Source: Vesta saturnalis
Taxonomy: Eukaryota > Arthropoda > Insecta > Coleoptera > Lampyridae
Length of the DNA stretch: 64,000 nucleotides
NCBI GenBank assembly: GCA_036346205.1
Contig: JARFJB010001984.1
Location: forward strand, 514,501-578,500
Direction of reading: 5' to 3'
Positions 59,801 to 61,227 of the stretch are shown in pieces (the first letter of the stretch is position 1; each line of letters starts with the position of its first letter). The notes under the pieces are model-generated. The model made no database searches and was not told where the DNA came from. It saw only the letters and a list, made by a program, of their open reading frames with translations. The position numbers and the translations under genes were made by a program.

Positions 59801-60010
59801 TCGTCAGTCAGTTTGGAACCTGTGAAAGCTGTACTTATTAAATGTCCAAAACTACACTCCATCAATTTACAGTCTTGTCGAGCCTTACCCAGAGGTATGA
59901 AACGCTTATACATAGGTGAAGCCATAAATGACTTAAAGCAAAGCCTGCAAGTTGCTCCAAAATGTGAAAGTGATGATGTGATTGCAGAACAAACATCTGT
60001 ATGTGAATAG
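11696..60010 (+). CDS. FBXL6: F-box/LRR-repeat protein 6-like, 10 coding exons, 703 aa (whole gene span)
   Basis: The protein is a predicted substrate receptor of an SCF (Skp1-Cullin-F-box) ubiquitin ligase. Coding exons are 11696-12029, 12137-12438, 12492-12739, 26580-26737, 26791-26960, 27014-27139, 41373-41540, 41591-41807, 59574-59733 and 59782-60010. Phases match at every junction. Order of features: Asn/Ser-rich N-terminus; AT-hook-like RGRPRK near residue 178; basic run from about 213; F-box from about 268 (WANIPYKILHRIF ... LCKVSKHWRNVA); then LRRs. The blocks GFPMLEELSLAGAEG, LRLLDVRGCVRLTDSGL and LNLCGSSVSLEP, and the terminal LQSCRALPRGMKRLY, match vertebrate FBXL6 in order. The mammalian protein is shorter, about 540 aa, mainly because of its N-terminus. 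Start chosen is the first of two adjacent Met codons. Confidence 0.9.
12137..12438 (+). CDS. FBXL6: FBXL6-like coding exon 2 with AT-hook-like motif
   Basis: The acceptor TTTTAG precedes the exon and the Asp codon is completed across the junction. The exon carries CRGRPRKAF, an AT-hook-like minor-groove-binding motif, and basic KIRIKK near its end. The donor is GTATGT and the phase is 0. An AT-hook would be unusual in an F-box protein and may instead serve as part of a nuclear localisation signal. Confidence 0.85.
12492..12739 (+). CDS. FBXL6: FBXL6-like coding exon 3: basic linker and first half of the F-box
   Basis: It begins with a lysine/arginine-rich run (KKKSGRRKKHK), a likely nuclear localisation signal. 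It ends with the F-box start WANIPYKILHRIFQILCMQEG ... SLVR. The GTTTGT donor splits the Arg codon, and the partner is 13.8 kb downstream at 26580. Confidence 0.88.
12740..13489. other. Start of the 13.8-kb intron 3
   Basis: I see no gene. Around 12900-12936 lies a short phrase (GTACTTCTCAAATTAT, then GGATTTCAAAG) that recurs at 18191-18219 in the same intron and marks an unclassified dispersed repeat. Confidence 0.5.
13490..14215 (-). pseudogene. hAT transposase fragment (ZBED-like)
   Basis: Minus-strand translation gives HHHPCVAHALNLCVTDGF, LLKKCRQIVGHFKHS, then after one stop DILTRWNSSLIMLERL. Further on, NSLEYWGRH and, after another stop, QKYLCIPATSMRSERI follow. These are consecutive blocks of ZBED-type hAT transposases, including the TRWNS block and the start of the C-terminal dimerisation domain. 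The N-terminal BED finger and catalytic N-half are missing, and stops interrupt the frame. It is an old fragment in intron 3. Confidence 0.85.
14216..15114. other. Unassigned intron sequence ending in (AT)n
   Basis: I see no gene. An (AT)n microsatellite at about 15083-15114 is the target into which the next foldback element inserted. Confidence 0.5.
15115..15917. mobile_element. Foldback MITE (~803 bp) inserted in an (AT)n tract
   Basis: The outer tips are CCGGGTGTAAATCAAATA and TATTTGATTTACATCCGG. The arms (about 15115-15440 and 15610-15917) are inverted copies of each other for about 300 bp, leaving a short unique centre. TA is duplicated at both borders, as expected for Tc1/mariner-mobilised elements. 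The open frame at 15152-15463 is a reading of the left arm and not a gene. Confidence 0.85.
15918..16560. other. Unassigned AT-rich intron sequence
   Basis: I see nothing supportable here. Phrases built on CGAACAAAAC / TTAATAAATGAACAAAAC repeat loosely at 15935-16080. Confidence 0.5.
16635..17635 (+). pseudogene. Mariner-superfamily transposase A, frameshifted
   Basis: The frame opens MVHLTKIQIGYGDNTRTQME and continues with an HTH region (RLFNENFPNLPPISQGTISK) typical of a mariner-like group with an N-terminal DUF4817-type helix-turn-helix. The first catalytic region reads VLFCDECTLTLYG before a stop near 17124. After frame changes, WFQQDGASPHY marks the second catalytic Asp near 17350. The third (SPDLTPLDFFLWG-like) block is damaged. 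I found no convincing TIRs, so only the coding relic is delimited. It lies in intron 3. Confidence 0.85.
17640..18837. other. Unassigned intron sequence with two dispersed short repeats
   Basis: I see no gene. A 48-bp phrase at 17727-17774 recurs at 31871-31918 with two mismatches. A second phrase at about 18148-18219 is shared with 12881-12936. The open frame at 18447-18752 is AT-rich and hydrophobic by composition only. Confidence 0.5.
18838..20707 (+). mobile_element. Mariner-superfamily element B with ~265-bp TIRs
   Basis: The inverted ends read TAGGGTGTCTGAAAAGTATG on the left and, on the reverse complement of the right, CAGAGTGTCCGAAAAGTATG. The match extends through about 265 bp, to the ACTGAACTAGTTTTTGAGA phrase. 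TA flanks both sides. Inside is a decayed DUF4817-type transposase. Unusually long TIRs distinguish it from classic mariners. Confidence 0.88.
19350..20335 (+). pseudogene. Mariner-superfamily transposase B, decayed
   Basis: The N-terminus MMLGYGERRSAQTEVCNLFN and HTH block ITQSTISKICHKFKDK are intact to a stop near 19551. Downstream, in broken frames, FNDEATFC retains the first catalytic Asp. FQQERTPHF shows the second catalytic Asp replaced by Glu. WSPDLSPLDFFLWGD retains the third. It is therefore a dead copy with one active-site substitution. Confidence 0.83.
21400..22330 (-). pseudogene. Mariner-superfamily transposase C, decayed
   Basis: Minus-strand blocks in order are an HTH (VISEIYTSSATISKETDIPR, STVSKILKRDKYRDYS), FCQWGLEMERITPNFFQNVL leading to a damaged first catalytic block, then MWLQHDGAPAHF with the second catalytic Asp, and GHIKNVVNQTAPPTPEDMRQ at the C-terminal part. 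Stops and shifts separate them. The extreme N-terminus is cut off by the nested insertion upstream. Confidence 0.83.
22335..22660. repeat. Fragment of the ~137-bp satellite TIR element, nested in mariner C
   Basis: It starts with GTATGAAAAGAGCGGCCAGT, the same terminal phrase as the element at 29120-31808. It then carries about two satellite units with the AAGCCGTGCATAGTATCAAG and CCGTCTAAGGGGGTGAAAAT phrases. It has lost its other end. Confidence 0.8.
22690..23056. mobile_element. 5'-truncated copy of a 475-bp MITE, nested in mariner C
   Basis: It is nearly the same as 47860-48227: CACGATTGAGCTTTTTCATT, ACAGTATGATATGTTTACTG, GTTGTACCGGTCTCCGGCC and the end TACTGTTCTTGATACTCA are all shared. 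Its left inverted arm is missing. Confidence 0.8.
23217..24177. other. Unassigned intron sequence
   Basis: I see no gene, TIR or simple repeat. The short minus-strand open frame at 23669-23902 has no features. Confidence 0.5.
24178..24995. repeat. Tandem duplication of a ~400-bp segment
   Basis: Two diverged copies sit side by side, from AATATAATAAGATAAACTTG (24179) and ACATATAATAAGATATACTT (24577). Both continue through TTTTCGGCAAAACCG(T/G)AAGC and end at TTTCGTTATATGTGACTAT. The following sequence to about 25560 (with GCACAGACAGACATACACG) resembles the untranslated part of a widespread arthropod repeat, but I cannot name it. Confidence 0.75.
25695..25991 (+). mobile_element. tRNA-derived SINE with (ATGT)n tail
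   Basis: The head at about 25701-25773 has a pol III B-box (GGGTTCGATTCCC) and a tRNA-like length. A ~190-bp unrelated body follows, and a 3' tail of ATGT repeats occupies about 25967-25991. This is the standard layout of an insect SINE. It lies about 590 bp upstream of FBXL6 exon 4. Confidence 0.75.
26580..26737 (+). CDS. FBXL6: FBXL6-like coding exon 4: second half of the F-box
   Basis: The acceptor TGTTATTAG is followed by the base that completes the split Arg codon. It then reads LCKVSKHWRNVALSPLLWHS, the canonical F-box C-terminal half with its buried Trp residues. The exon continues into LQNRLMECQELNLG-type LRR sequence. The donor is GTAAGA and the phase is 1. Confidence 0.9.
26791..26960 (+). 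CDS. FBXL6: FBXL6-like coding exon 5: LRRs
   Basis: Only a 53-bp intron separates it from exon 4. It encodes two leucine-rich repeats (HCPQLRGLTLSGWKGLNADH and NLERLDLSNVN). The donor is GTAATT and the phase is 0. A donor six bases earlier (AAT then GTAAAT) is also possible. Confidence 0.88.
27014..27139 (+). CDS. FBXL6: FBXL6-like coding exon 6: LRR
   Basis: The acceptor is TTTTTACAG. It reads NTSAINAQPLVSLAQTMGNR and RLSHLVLAHNKLVGF, ending VITAIA at a strong GTAAGT donor in phase 0. The next exon is 14.2 kb away. Confidence 0.87.
27140..29119. other. Intron 6 start, unassigned sequence
   Basis: I see no gene. A GT-rich run (TGTGTG, GTGCGTGCGTGCGTG) lies at about 27227-27285. The rest is AT-rich, with very A/T-dense sequence at 28500-28740. 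Confidence 0.5.
29180..29700 (+). repeat. ~137-bp satellite array, left arm (opposite orientation)
   Basis: Landmarks CCGTGCATAGTATCAA occur near 29296, 29418, 29556 and, damaged, 29690. These are the reverse complement of the right-arm landmarks. A spacer of about 180 bp (29700-29880) lies between the arms. Confidence 0.85.
29880..31720 (-). repeat. ~137-bp satellite array, right arm
   Basis: The array has about thirteen units with landmarks near 29988, 30119, 30257, 30391, 30514, 30651, 30768, 30904, 31041, 31178, 31315, 31453, 31581 and 31717. Each unit holds GATACTATGCACGGTTTTCG, a purine-rich GAGATCGAG(A/G)ATTAAGGGTTGG phrase, TTCACCCCCTTAGACGGCAG and an AT-rich stretch. Confidence 0.88.
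31871..31918. repeat. 48-bp dispersed repeat, second copy
   Basis: The phrase runs from TATACACAGTTGCTTCCATT to TAGTACTGTGTACTTGA. It matches 17727-17774 with two substitutions. The ends TACACAGT and ACTGTGTA form a short inverted pair. Confidence 0.75.
31920..32469. other. Unassigned intron sequence
   Basis: No gene or recognised repeat is visible between the satellite element and the LINE tail. Confidence 0.5.
32470..33997 (-). mobile_element. 5'-truncated non-LTR retrotransposon (jockey/CR1-like), decayed
   Basis: The minus-strand translation starts within the reverse transcriptase (NHRPVSLLCNFSKAFETLLH). It passes GVPQSSIWGPLFFNIYINNL and the catalytic MYADDIKLF, then, after shifts, DTVCDLGVVLDKKLSFFAHV and the C-terminal thumb/connection region. 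It ends at a stop near 32641. A 3' TAA/TGA-rich tail lies at about 32485-32502, and the 5' truncation is normal for LINEs. The DxxKAFD motif reads DQHKAFN, with a changed last residue. Stops at about 33580 and 33375 break the frame. Confidence 0.85.
35065..36783 (-). mobile_element. Mariner-superfamily element D with long TIRs, nested in a hAT
   Basis: The tips CAGGAGCCCATAACATATGG (left) and CCATACATTTTGGGCACCCAG (right) are inverted, with TA on each outer side. The match continues inward through GCAGCCGTAACCGTACATTT and AACACATAAAAA, giving arms of over 150 bp. About 190 bp of extra sequence (roughly 35120-35310) splits the left arm. The transposase lies on the minus strand. Confidence 0.86.
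35462..36483 (-). pseudogene. Mariner-superfamily transposase D, nearly complete but frameshifted
   Basis: It starts MVHLSETQRIQILIMVGYGD, followed by the HTH ITQSVVSKIVKKFRETGHVK. After a frame break, all three catalytic regions remain: FLDEATFYLNG, LKQDGAPPHY and SPDLTACDFF. A segment after the HTH is missing and several stops are present. It is the best-preserved mariner active site in the window. Confidence 0.87.
36809..37006 (-). pseudogene. BED-type zinc finger, 5' part of the split hAT transposase
   Basis: The 65-residue frame starts MPEKTIVKCNICSAELERNS. It has the Cys-x2-Cys and His-x4-His spacing of BED fingers (CNIC ... HLKLKH). It ends where the mariner insertion begins. The rest of the transposase is at 34050-35064. 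Confidence 0.82.
37011..37372. other. Unassigned sequence before the microsatellite
   Basis: I see nothing recognisable. It probably includes the 5' end of the split hAT element. Confidence 0.4.
37366..37612. repeat. TACG/TACA tetranucleotide microsatellite (~245 bp)
   Basis: The tract consists of ACGTACAT and ACGTACGT units with few interruptions. Because ACGT and GTAC are self-complementary, both strands carry the same motif. Open frames reading Tyr-Val-Arg-Thr repeats on both strands are artefacts of the tract. Confidence 0.95.
37621..38340. other. Unassigned intron sequence
   Basis: I see no gene. It may contain the left flank of the mariner relic E, but no TIR could be paired. Confidence 0.4.
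38341..38947 (+). pseudogene. Mariner-superfamily transposase E, internally deleted
   Basis: The start MEYSFNELTDMHLILGECRM, NCRAAARIYGER is intact to a stop at about 38438. A large deletion then joins it to FQRQFTINVWAGIVGDFLVG. The frame at 38567-38947 holds FMHDGAPPHF, the second catalytic Asp. WPHGRGVLKEKVY shows that the SPDLTPxDFF block with the third catalytic residue has been deleted. It ends at a natural stop at 38947, 42 bp before element F. Confidence 0.85.
38989..40547 (+). mobile_element. Mariner-superfamily element F with ~60-bp TIRs
   Basis: The tips AATAATAGTTTACCCTACCT (left) and the reverse complement of the right end, AATAATAGTTTTCCCTACAA, are inverted partners. The match continues through TTCTGCTTAAAAAAGGTA and the CTTCTTGA phrase. 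Inside is a decayed transposase on the + strand. It follows relic E directly. Confidence 0.85.
39313..40422 (+). pseudogene. Mariner-superfamily transposase F, decayed
   Basis: It starts MTHSFTNSEMVDMLLVYGLC and has the HTH segment SVRIYREKYPFRRTVNRHTF. After a stop near 39594 come LFTDEATFTRCGIFNVHNEH (first catalytic Asp), WFMHDGAPPLF (second) and a third block reading RSPVLTPCDF. In that last block the Asp of SPDL is Val, although the later Asp is kept. The C-terminus ends near 40422. Confidence 0.85.
40548..41372. other. End of intron 6, unassigned, with one hairpin
   Basis: I see no gene. A 15-bp stem (GAAACGATAGTTGTG with CACAACTATAGTTTC, one mismatch) around a 10-base loop lies at 41265-41304, about 70 bp before the exon 7 acceptor. 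Confidence 0.5.
41373..41540 (+). CDS. FBXL6: FBXL6-like coding exon 7: LRRs
   Basis: I chose the acceptor GGTTTATTTCAG at 41372. It keeps phase 0 and gives VITAIA|SNCSNLQLLDIS, a proper LRR. The upstream AG at 41337 would break phase. It continues GCPKLRVLRITNSQIWLAPE and ends at donor GTAAGT. Confidence 0.87.
41591..41807 (+). CDS. FBXL6: FBXL6-like coding exon 8: LRRs
   Basis: It is 50 bp after exon 7. It reads VASPGFPMLEELSLAGAEG, then LRLLDVRGCVRLTDSGLVRV and WDLEHLFLS. These are FBXL6-diagnostic blocks. The donor GTAATG leaves phase 1, completed 17.8 kb downstream by exon 9. Confidence 0.88.
41808..42690. other. Start of the 17.8-kb intron 8
   Basis: I see nothing supportable in this stretch. 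Confidence 0.5.
42700..44190 (-). pseudogene. piggyBac-type transposase relic (DDE_Tnp_1_7 family)
   Basis: Minus-strand blocks in order are an N-terminal acidic region near 44170-43960, EMMTYLGVLMVSGYNIANKL at 43680-43620, then VEAMVPYFGRHACKQFIRGK, WGYKLWAGATKLGYIVFFYP and GLGANMVLQYA at 43475-43265. GTVRENRLPVCPM follows near 43180, and a Cys-rich finger (CGVCRTNSYFKCIKC) near 42825-42780 precedes a stop. The usual SVDEAM catalytic block reads SVEAM, so the Asp codon is missing. Several frameshifts confirm decay. TTAA-flanked TIRs were not identified. Confidence 0.85.
44208..44270. repeat. (AT)n microsatellite, left border of a candidate large element
   Basis: This is about 60 bp of pure AT repeats ending in ATATTTATCC. 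The same kind of tract bounds the other side at 56838-56887. Confidence 0.9.
44600..46640. other. Unassigned sequence upstream of the recombinase gene
   Basis: A 145-codon open frame at 45756-46193 (+) starts MDKFMKYSLLLACINDSRIL. I do not recognise it, and the opposite strand is also partly open, so coding status is doubtful. No other feature is seen. Confidence 0.4.
46641..46670 (+). CDS. Candidate first coding exon of the recombinase gene
   Basis: ATG in good context (GAAAATGG) starts ten codons, MAAFQFPKEY, ending exactly at a consensus GTAAGT donor. The assignment rests only on position, phase and splice site. A candidate intermediate exon ending at AAAA|GTAAGTTT near 48651 does not keep a single open frame. 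Confidence 0.4.
46641..51769 (+). CDS. Crypton-like tyrosine recombinase gene, multi-exon (gene span)
   Basis: The main exon is open from 49688 to the stop at 51769 and encodes a zinc-finger/tyrosine-recombinase protein. Upstream, short phase-0 pieces with good splice sites fit an N-terminus. They are 46641-46670 (MAAFQFPKEY, donor GTAAGT), about 49183-49302 (PLSPLQATPDATITE), 49391-49468 (MAKTPEFDISDTDDASDYVP) and 49520-49564 (DSDESYERPIPDLEM). Joining the last piece to the main exon needs one extra base near 49720, because the acceptor at 49664 enters a frame that stops at about 49713. The gene may therefore be recently broken, or use another splice. It lies in the same orientation within FBXL6 intron 8. 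Confidence 0.6.
47754..48227. mobile_element. 475-bp MITE with ~100-bp TIRs
   Basis: The ends TATTAAGTATCAAGAACC and TACTGTTCTTGATACTCAG are inverted partners. Similarity continues inward through CCGGTCTCCGGCC-type and GTTGTACAACCC-type phrases. A truncated relative is nested at 22690-23056. The adjoining 48228-48330 repeats part of the interior in reverse, suggesting a second partial copy. Confidence 0.8.
48330..49129. other. Intron-like sequence inside the recombinase gene
   Basis: I see no clear coding. A possible decayed exon (LHDEKRINWLKRRYLATK in one frame) lies at about 48596-48651, just before a GTAAGT donor. Confidence 0.4.
49391..49468 (+). CDS. Short acidic exon of the recombinase gene
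   Basis: It lies between TTGTAG and donor GTAAGT and reads MAKTPEFDISDTDDASDYVP, DSCPVT in phase 0. The Asp/Ser-rich composition continues in the next small exon (49520-49564), giving a typical disordered N-terminus. Confidence 0.6.
49520..49564 (+). CDS. Very short exon of the recombinase gene
   Basis: The acceptor is TTTAACAG and the 15 codons read DSDESYERPIPDLEM before GTATAT. It connects in phase with the preceding exon. The following junction is the one that breaks frame. Confidence 0.5.
49688..51769 (+). CDS. Tyrosine recombinase (Crypton-like) with zinc fingers and Myb-like tail
   Basis: Counting from the Met at 49934, 611 codons are open, and the frame extends upstream to 49688. 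A first finger lies upstream of that Met (CFYCEVLVQCFARHLTRNH) and a second follows it (CSHCCGFYSKKQLWRHTKQC). Tyrosine-recombinase landmarks are NRRRPGEL (Arg box, about residues 298-305), KGKRGRG (possible catalytic Lys, about 350), LRKHLAT (about 420-426, Arg box II), and FMGHTIGIHRQSYRLP with His447 and candidate nucleophile Tyr456. A C-terminal Myb/SANT-like segment (VKWTDEQKEVVCSFFAEHI ... DWLKIKVFIQNKY) follows. Proteins with this order occur in many animals, and Crypton-type recombinases are the closest transposon relatives I know. Length without a single stop argues for recent function. Confidence 0.78.
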   Translation, partial: NDPDRSPKIINSEGTSTVSGQEKDHSNFIYGKRNRQKDFCFYCEVLVQCFARHLTRNHKTETEVQKILSYPPRHKTRKELITMLRKKGNYLNSCVVQKPVKRSVLGYKLIPCSHCCGFYSKKQLWRHTKQCDPNRISRNSQADAQTFITNHLKSDLNLKTKVFPKMKPDNISLIAKKDELICAFGARYLRTHKEDHFVNVVSRKMRELARLVIAIKQINPQLRNLVNILKPQNFDILVEAAKVVAQFDAKHETYKSPSYAMNIATSLKQCCDIAMMQNLKRRRDDVSISTAEVESDLKTLIHLINANWRFEVSSQAAIDLNVKKWNQISIIPLAQDLKILKEYLINIGNKAALNICGSSGTQKDYQTLIESVYCRVMLLNRRRPGELQRLLVSTYKTFATNHNQNYEEFEEAVTPTERILMKSFKRIVIRGKRGRGVPILFSRDVQEHIDQIIKYRTRFCTQNAYLFANVNSNNEISGYKVLQKHANLCGAKHPEGITCTKLRKHLATLSQVFNMSESDLEQLATFMGHTIGIHRQSYRLPDDVYQTSKIAKILLLLEKGNVGQFKGMTLDEIDVNMDECLVNDDKENQTNQNNDDLIEIVEPLDGISIMQTASNNQNSLKKHGNHRQRNLVKWTDEQKEVVCSFFAEHIKQKKPPKRAECETIKNLNIQLLHNKDWLKIKVFIQNKYSGKCK
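51770..51840 (+). terminator. Probable polyadenylation region of the recombinase gene
   Basis: AATAAA occurs at the stop codon region (about 51764) and again near 51804 (CAATAAATC), shortly after the reading frame ends. Confidence 0.45.
51989..52262. mobile_element. 274-bp MITE with 26-bp TIRs and TA target duplication
   Basis: The tips GGTTGGAAGGTCGTGCGTTG and CAACACACGACCTTCCAATC are inverted with two mismatches. TA precedes (51987-51988) and follows (52263-52264). It carries an inner GCACGCGCACGCACG run and no coding sequence. It lies just downstream of the recombinase gene. Confidence 0.87.
52307..52379 (+). tRNA. tRNA-Glu(TTC)-like head of a SINE (pseudo-tRNA)
   Basis: The 73-nt segment folds as a tRNA with a D-arm (TAATGGTTAGAG), anticodon loop CTTTCAC giving TTC (Glu), and B-box GGGTTCAAACC. 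The acceptor pairing GCCTCTT/AAGTAGC has mismatches, and a SINE body follows directly, so it is best read as a SINE promoter rather than a working tRNA gene. Confidence 0.65.
52307..52800 (+). mobile_element. Tandem pair of tRNA-Glu-derived SINEs
   Basis: The first unit (52307 to about 52590) has the tRNA-like head, then CATCTCTAAAACGGAGAGGT and a body with GTTTGTCACGTTAAAGACCC. A second, more decayed unit starts near 52600 with the same A-box region, ACCTTTCGCATGGGAAACGC, GGGTTTGAAC and TAGCCG..TCT..GCAGAGA. Both point the same way. A C/A-rich stretch follows to about 52930. Confidence 0.7.
52801..53252. other. A-rich stretch and unassigned sequence
   Basis: A run of AACAAAAAC-type words at 52820-52930 may be the SINE tail. 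I see no gene. Confidence 0.4.
53253..54056. mobile_element. Foldback element (~800 bp) with ~250-bp TIRs
   Basis: The left arm has CAACACTAAGCTGGAAATAT, ATTATGTTTGAGCTCATC and GTCGCTGGTTTAAGAGAT, then GTGTTGAA. The right arm repeats all of these in reverse complement order, ending CGACTGACCCTG before TA. Inner parts around TGGTAGTGTTG also match. The small open frames inside are not gene-like. Confidence 0.82.
54430..56045 (+). repeat. ~105-bp degenerate tandem repeat with TATAAATATAGAT landmarks
   Basis: Landmarks occur near 54437, 54530, 54845, 54954, 55535, 55629, 55744, 55835, 55932 and 56033, spaced about 90-115 bp. Each unit runs TATAAATATAGATTTTGG, CAACATTTAGCCC, ACCAACACTCATGG, then GGCCATCGAG and AATCAATTTTGCCGCGAC. 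About 450 bp of unrelated sequence (about 55055-55500) ending ACACCCTGTATA interrupts the array. The 132-codon frame at 54451-54849 simply reads through units. Confidence 0.83.
56046..56545. other. Unassigned sequence
   Basis: I see no gene or repeat before the GACGGCC-rich right end of the candidate large unit. Confidence 0.5.
56838..56887. repeat. (AT)n microsatellite, right border of the candidate large element
   Basis: This is about 50 bp of AT repeats directly outside GGGATGTAA. It is the counterpart of the tract at 44208-44270. Confidence 0.9.
57160..58090 (+). pseudogene. Jockey-type non-LTR retrotransposon fragment (reverse transcriptase)
   Basis: Translation in shifting frames gives FPSDYYLLLRSYLRHRTFQT, then GVPQGSVLGPMLYLLFTSDL, the catalytic FADDTAML, EVKYLGSHIDKRLTWKTHIN and SVIRPIWTYGCQLWGCASRS. 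IMAAAPWYVSNRTLHADFNI follows. These are sequential blocks of jockey reverse transcriptases. Both 5' and 3' parts are missing and several stops occur, so this is a dead fragment. It is distinct from the LINE at 32470-33997. Confidence 0.88.
58313..58385 (-). tRNA. tRNA-like sequence, anticodon AGC (Ala-type), decayed
   Basis: Read on the minus strand, it has D-arm GCTCAGCTTGTTAGAGC, anticodon loop CTAGCAA (AGC) and T-arm GTAGGTTCAAATCCTAC, 73 nt in all. The acceptor stem pairs poorly (ATCTCCA with TCAAGGT), so it is probably a tRNA pseudogene or SINE-like head. Confidence 0.55.
58629..58701 (-). tRNA. tRNA-like sequence, anticodon AGT (Thr-type), decayed
   Basis: Minus strand, 73 nt: D-arm GCTCAAATGGTTAGAGC, a fully paired anticodon stem CTACA/TGTAG with loop CTAGTAA (AGT), and T-arm ATAGGTTCAAATCCTAC with one mismatch. 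The acceptor stem is mostly unpaired. The change from AGC to AGT relative to its neighbour is a single base in the loop. Confidence 0.55.
58945..58964 (-). tRNA. Fragment of the tRNA-like repeat (T-arm only)
   Basis: Only AGGATTTGAACCTACGACA remains of the tRNA-like part, in a truncated array unit. Confidence 0.6.
59054..59086 (-). tRNA. Fragment of the tRNA-like repeat (3' half)
   Basis: TACCTCGAGTAGGATTTGAA and CCTACGACATCTAG are preserved, i.e. the acceptor 3' strand and T-arm. The 5' half is lost. Confidence 0.6.
59127..59199 (+). tRNA. tRNA-like sequence, anticodon AGC, inverted relative to the others
   Basis: On the + strand, CCTCAGTTGGTTAGAG, anticodon loop CTAGCAA and GTAGGTCCAAATCCTAC are present. 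The acceptor 5' strand is degraded. It lies 375 bp upstream of FBXL6 exon 9. Confidence 0.5.
59574..59733 (+). CDS. FBXL6: FBXL6-like coding exon 9: LRRs
   Basis: The acceptor AATTGTCTAG is followed by CA, which completes the Ala codon begun in exon 8 (HLFLS|A CYVTRIQNSGLELIL). It continues QKWSHSLLEVDLAWSTDTPS and ends CSPLR at donor GTTAGT. Confidence 0.88.
59782..60010 (+). CDS. FBXL6: FBXL6-like coding exon 10 and stop
   Basis: Acceptor TTTTACAG; a single base finishes the Arg codon, then TLNLCGSSVSLEPVKAVLIK, CPKLHSINLQSCRALPRGMK and a 30-residue tail ending in SVCE and TAG. The CRALPRGMKRLY block is the C-terminal signature shared with vertebrate FBXL6. Confidence 0.92.
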
Positions 60011-60131
60011 TAATGAGTTTTAAAATGGTTTAATGTTACTTTGTAATACGAGGATAGCTCGATAAAAATTTCAATGTTGGAAAGTAAAATCAAAATTTGC
60101 AAGAATATTTATAAAAGTGATAAATAATAAA
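60011..60131 (+). terminator. FBXL6-like 3' UTR with candidate polyadenylation signal
   Basis: AATAAA lies at 60126-60131, about 115 bp after the stop. Other AATAAA words occur further down in this AT-rich region, so the true cleavage site is uncertain. Confidence 0.45.
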
Positions 60132-61219
60132 TTTAGATTATTCATAAAAATATATTAGTTGTAAGTATATTTTAAAAAACAGCTATTCTGCATACTAAAT
60201 TGTTTGAGAAAAGAGATAATTGATATTTCTTATTCCAACTGAGAAATTTTTTAGCTAAACAAATGTACCTTTTATTTAAAGGTAAGGACACCTACAGGTG
60301 ACATGATAAACTTCTGATAAAATGCATGTATTTTGCCACGCTAAGAATATAAACTTATAACCATTATATATTTTGAACGAAAAAGTGTGGTATGGGTTAC
60401 ATTCACAAATCACTGATATTGTACATCATAACACTTTACACTTGTAACTAATTTGGTTTTGGGTGGTTGTTGCACATTTGCAAATATTAAATATGTTAAT
60501 GTTACAACAGTAATTCTTACAATACTATTAGTGTTAATACATTCATGTAAATTGTAAAGAAGCTACTTTTAATCTGTGCTATTTGTTTTTAAAATGGATT
60601 TCTTGTCAGTTATTTGAATAATATATAGAAAAACAAATGCATCTTATCTTTAAGCGTTTCACAAACAACTAGCAAATGTGCTATAGTCAATGAATTTTTA
60701 TTTATGCTTTGTTATGTCATCTGTAGATCCCTTAATACAAATAACCGAAGTGCAAGATTATTCAAAATATTGTGAAGTACCTGTAACTCTACGTACTATG
60801 TCTAGTGTATACACAAAAATATTTAGAAGCAAATAAATTTTTTATTTGTTTATAGTTATTGAAAGATTTTGGAAATAATGTTAAAGGTTAATAATATTGT
60901 TTAATTTTTCATATTTTTTATGTATATATAATTTCCCTGTAAGTATATTGTGGAGATATTGCTAATATATAAAACTGGAATATTAGTTAGAACAGATAAA
61001 CAGTTTTTGTTGTTTTTATTTCGCTTATTTTTTTGTTTTTAAATGTAGGAACACTTTATATTCTATATCTATATAACTCACACAAACGCTTTTAGAAAAT
61101 ATATTCTCTTTATAAAAAGTTGAATCTGCACCTTTTCTGACCATAAAAGAAAAACACGTATTCATATCAGTGTGTAAATTATTTGTGAAGGTTAGTATAA
61201 TTTATGCAAATATCTCTAA
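60132..61219. other. Downstream intergenic or long 3' UTR sequence
   Basis: This is AT-rich sequence without any gene, TIR or repeat that I can support. Confidence 0.5.
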
Positions 61220-61227
61220 CTAATAAC

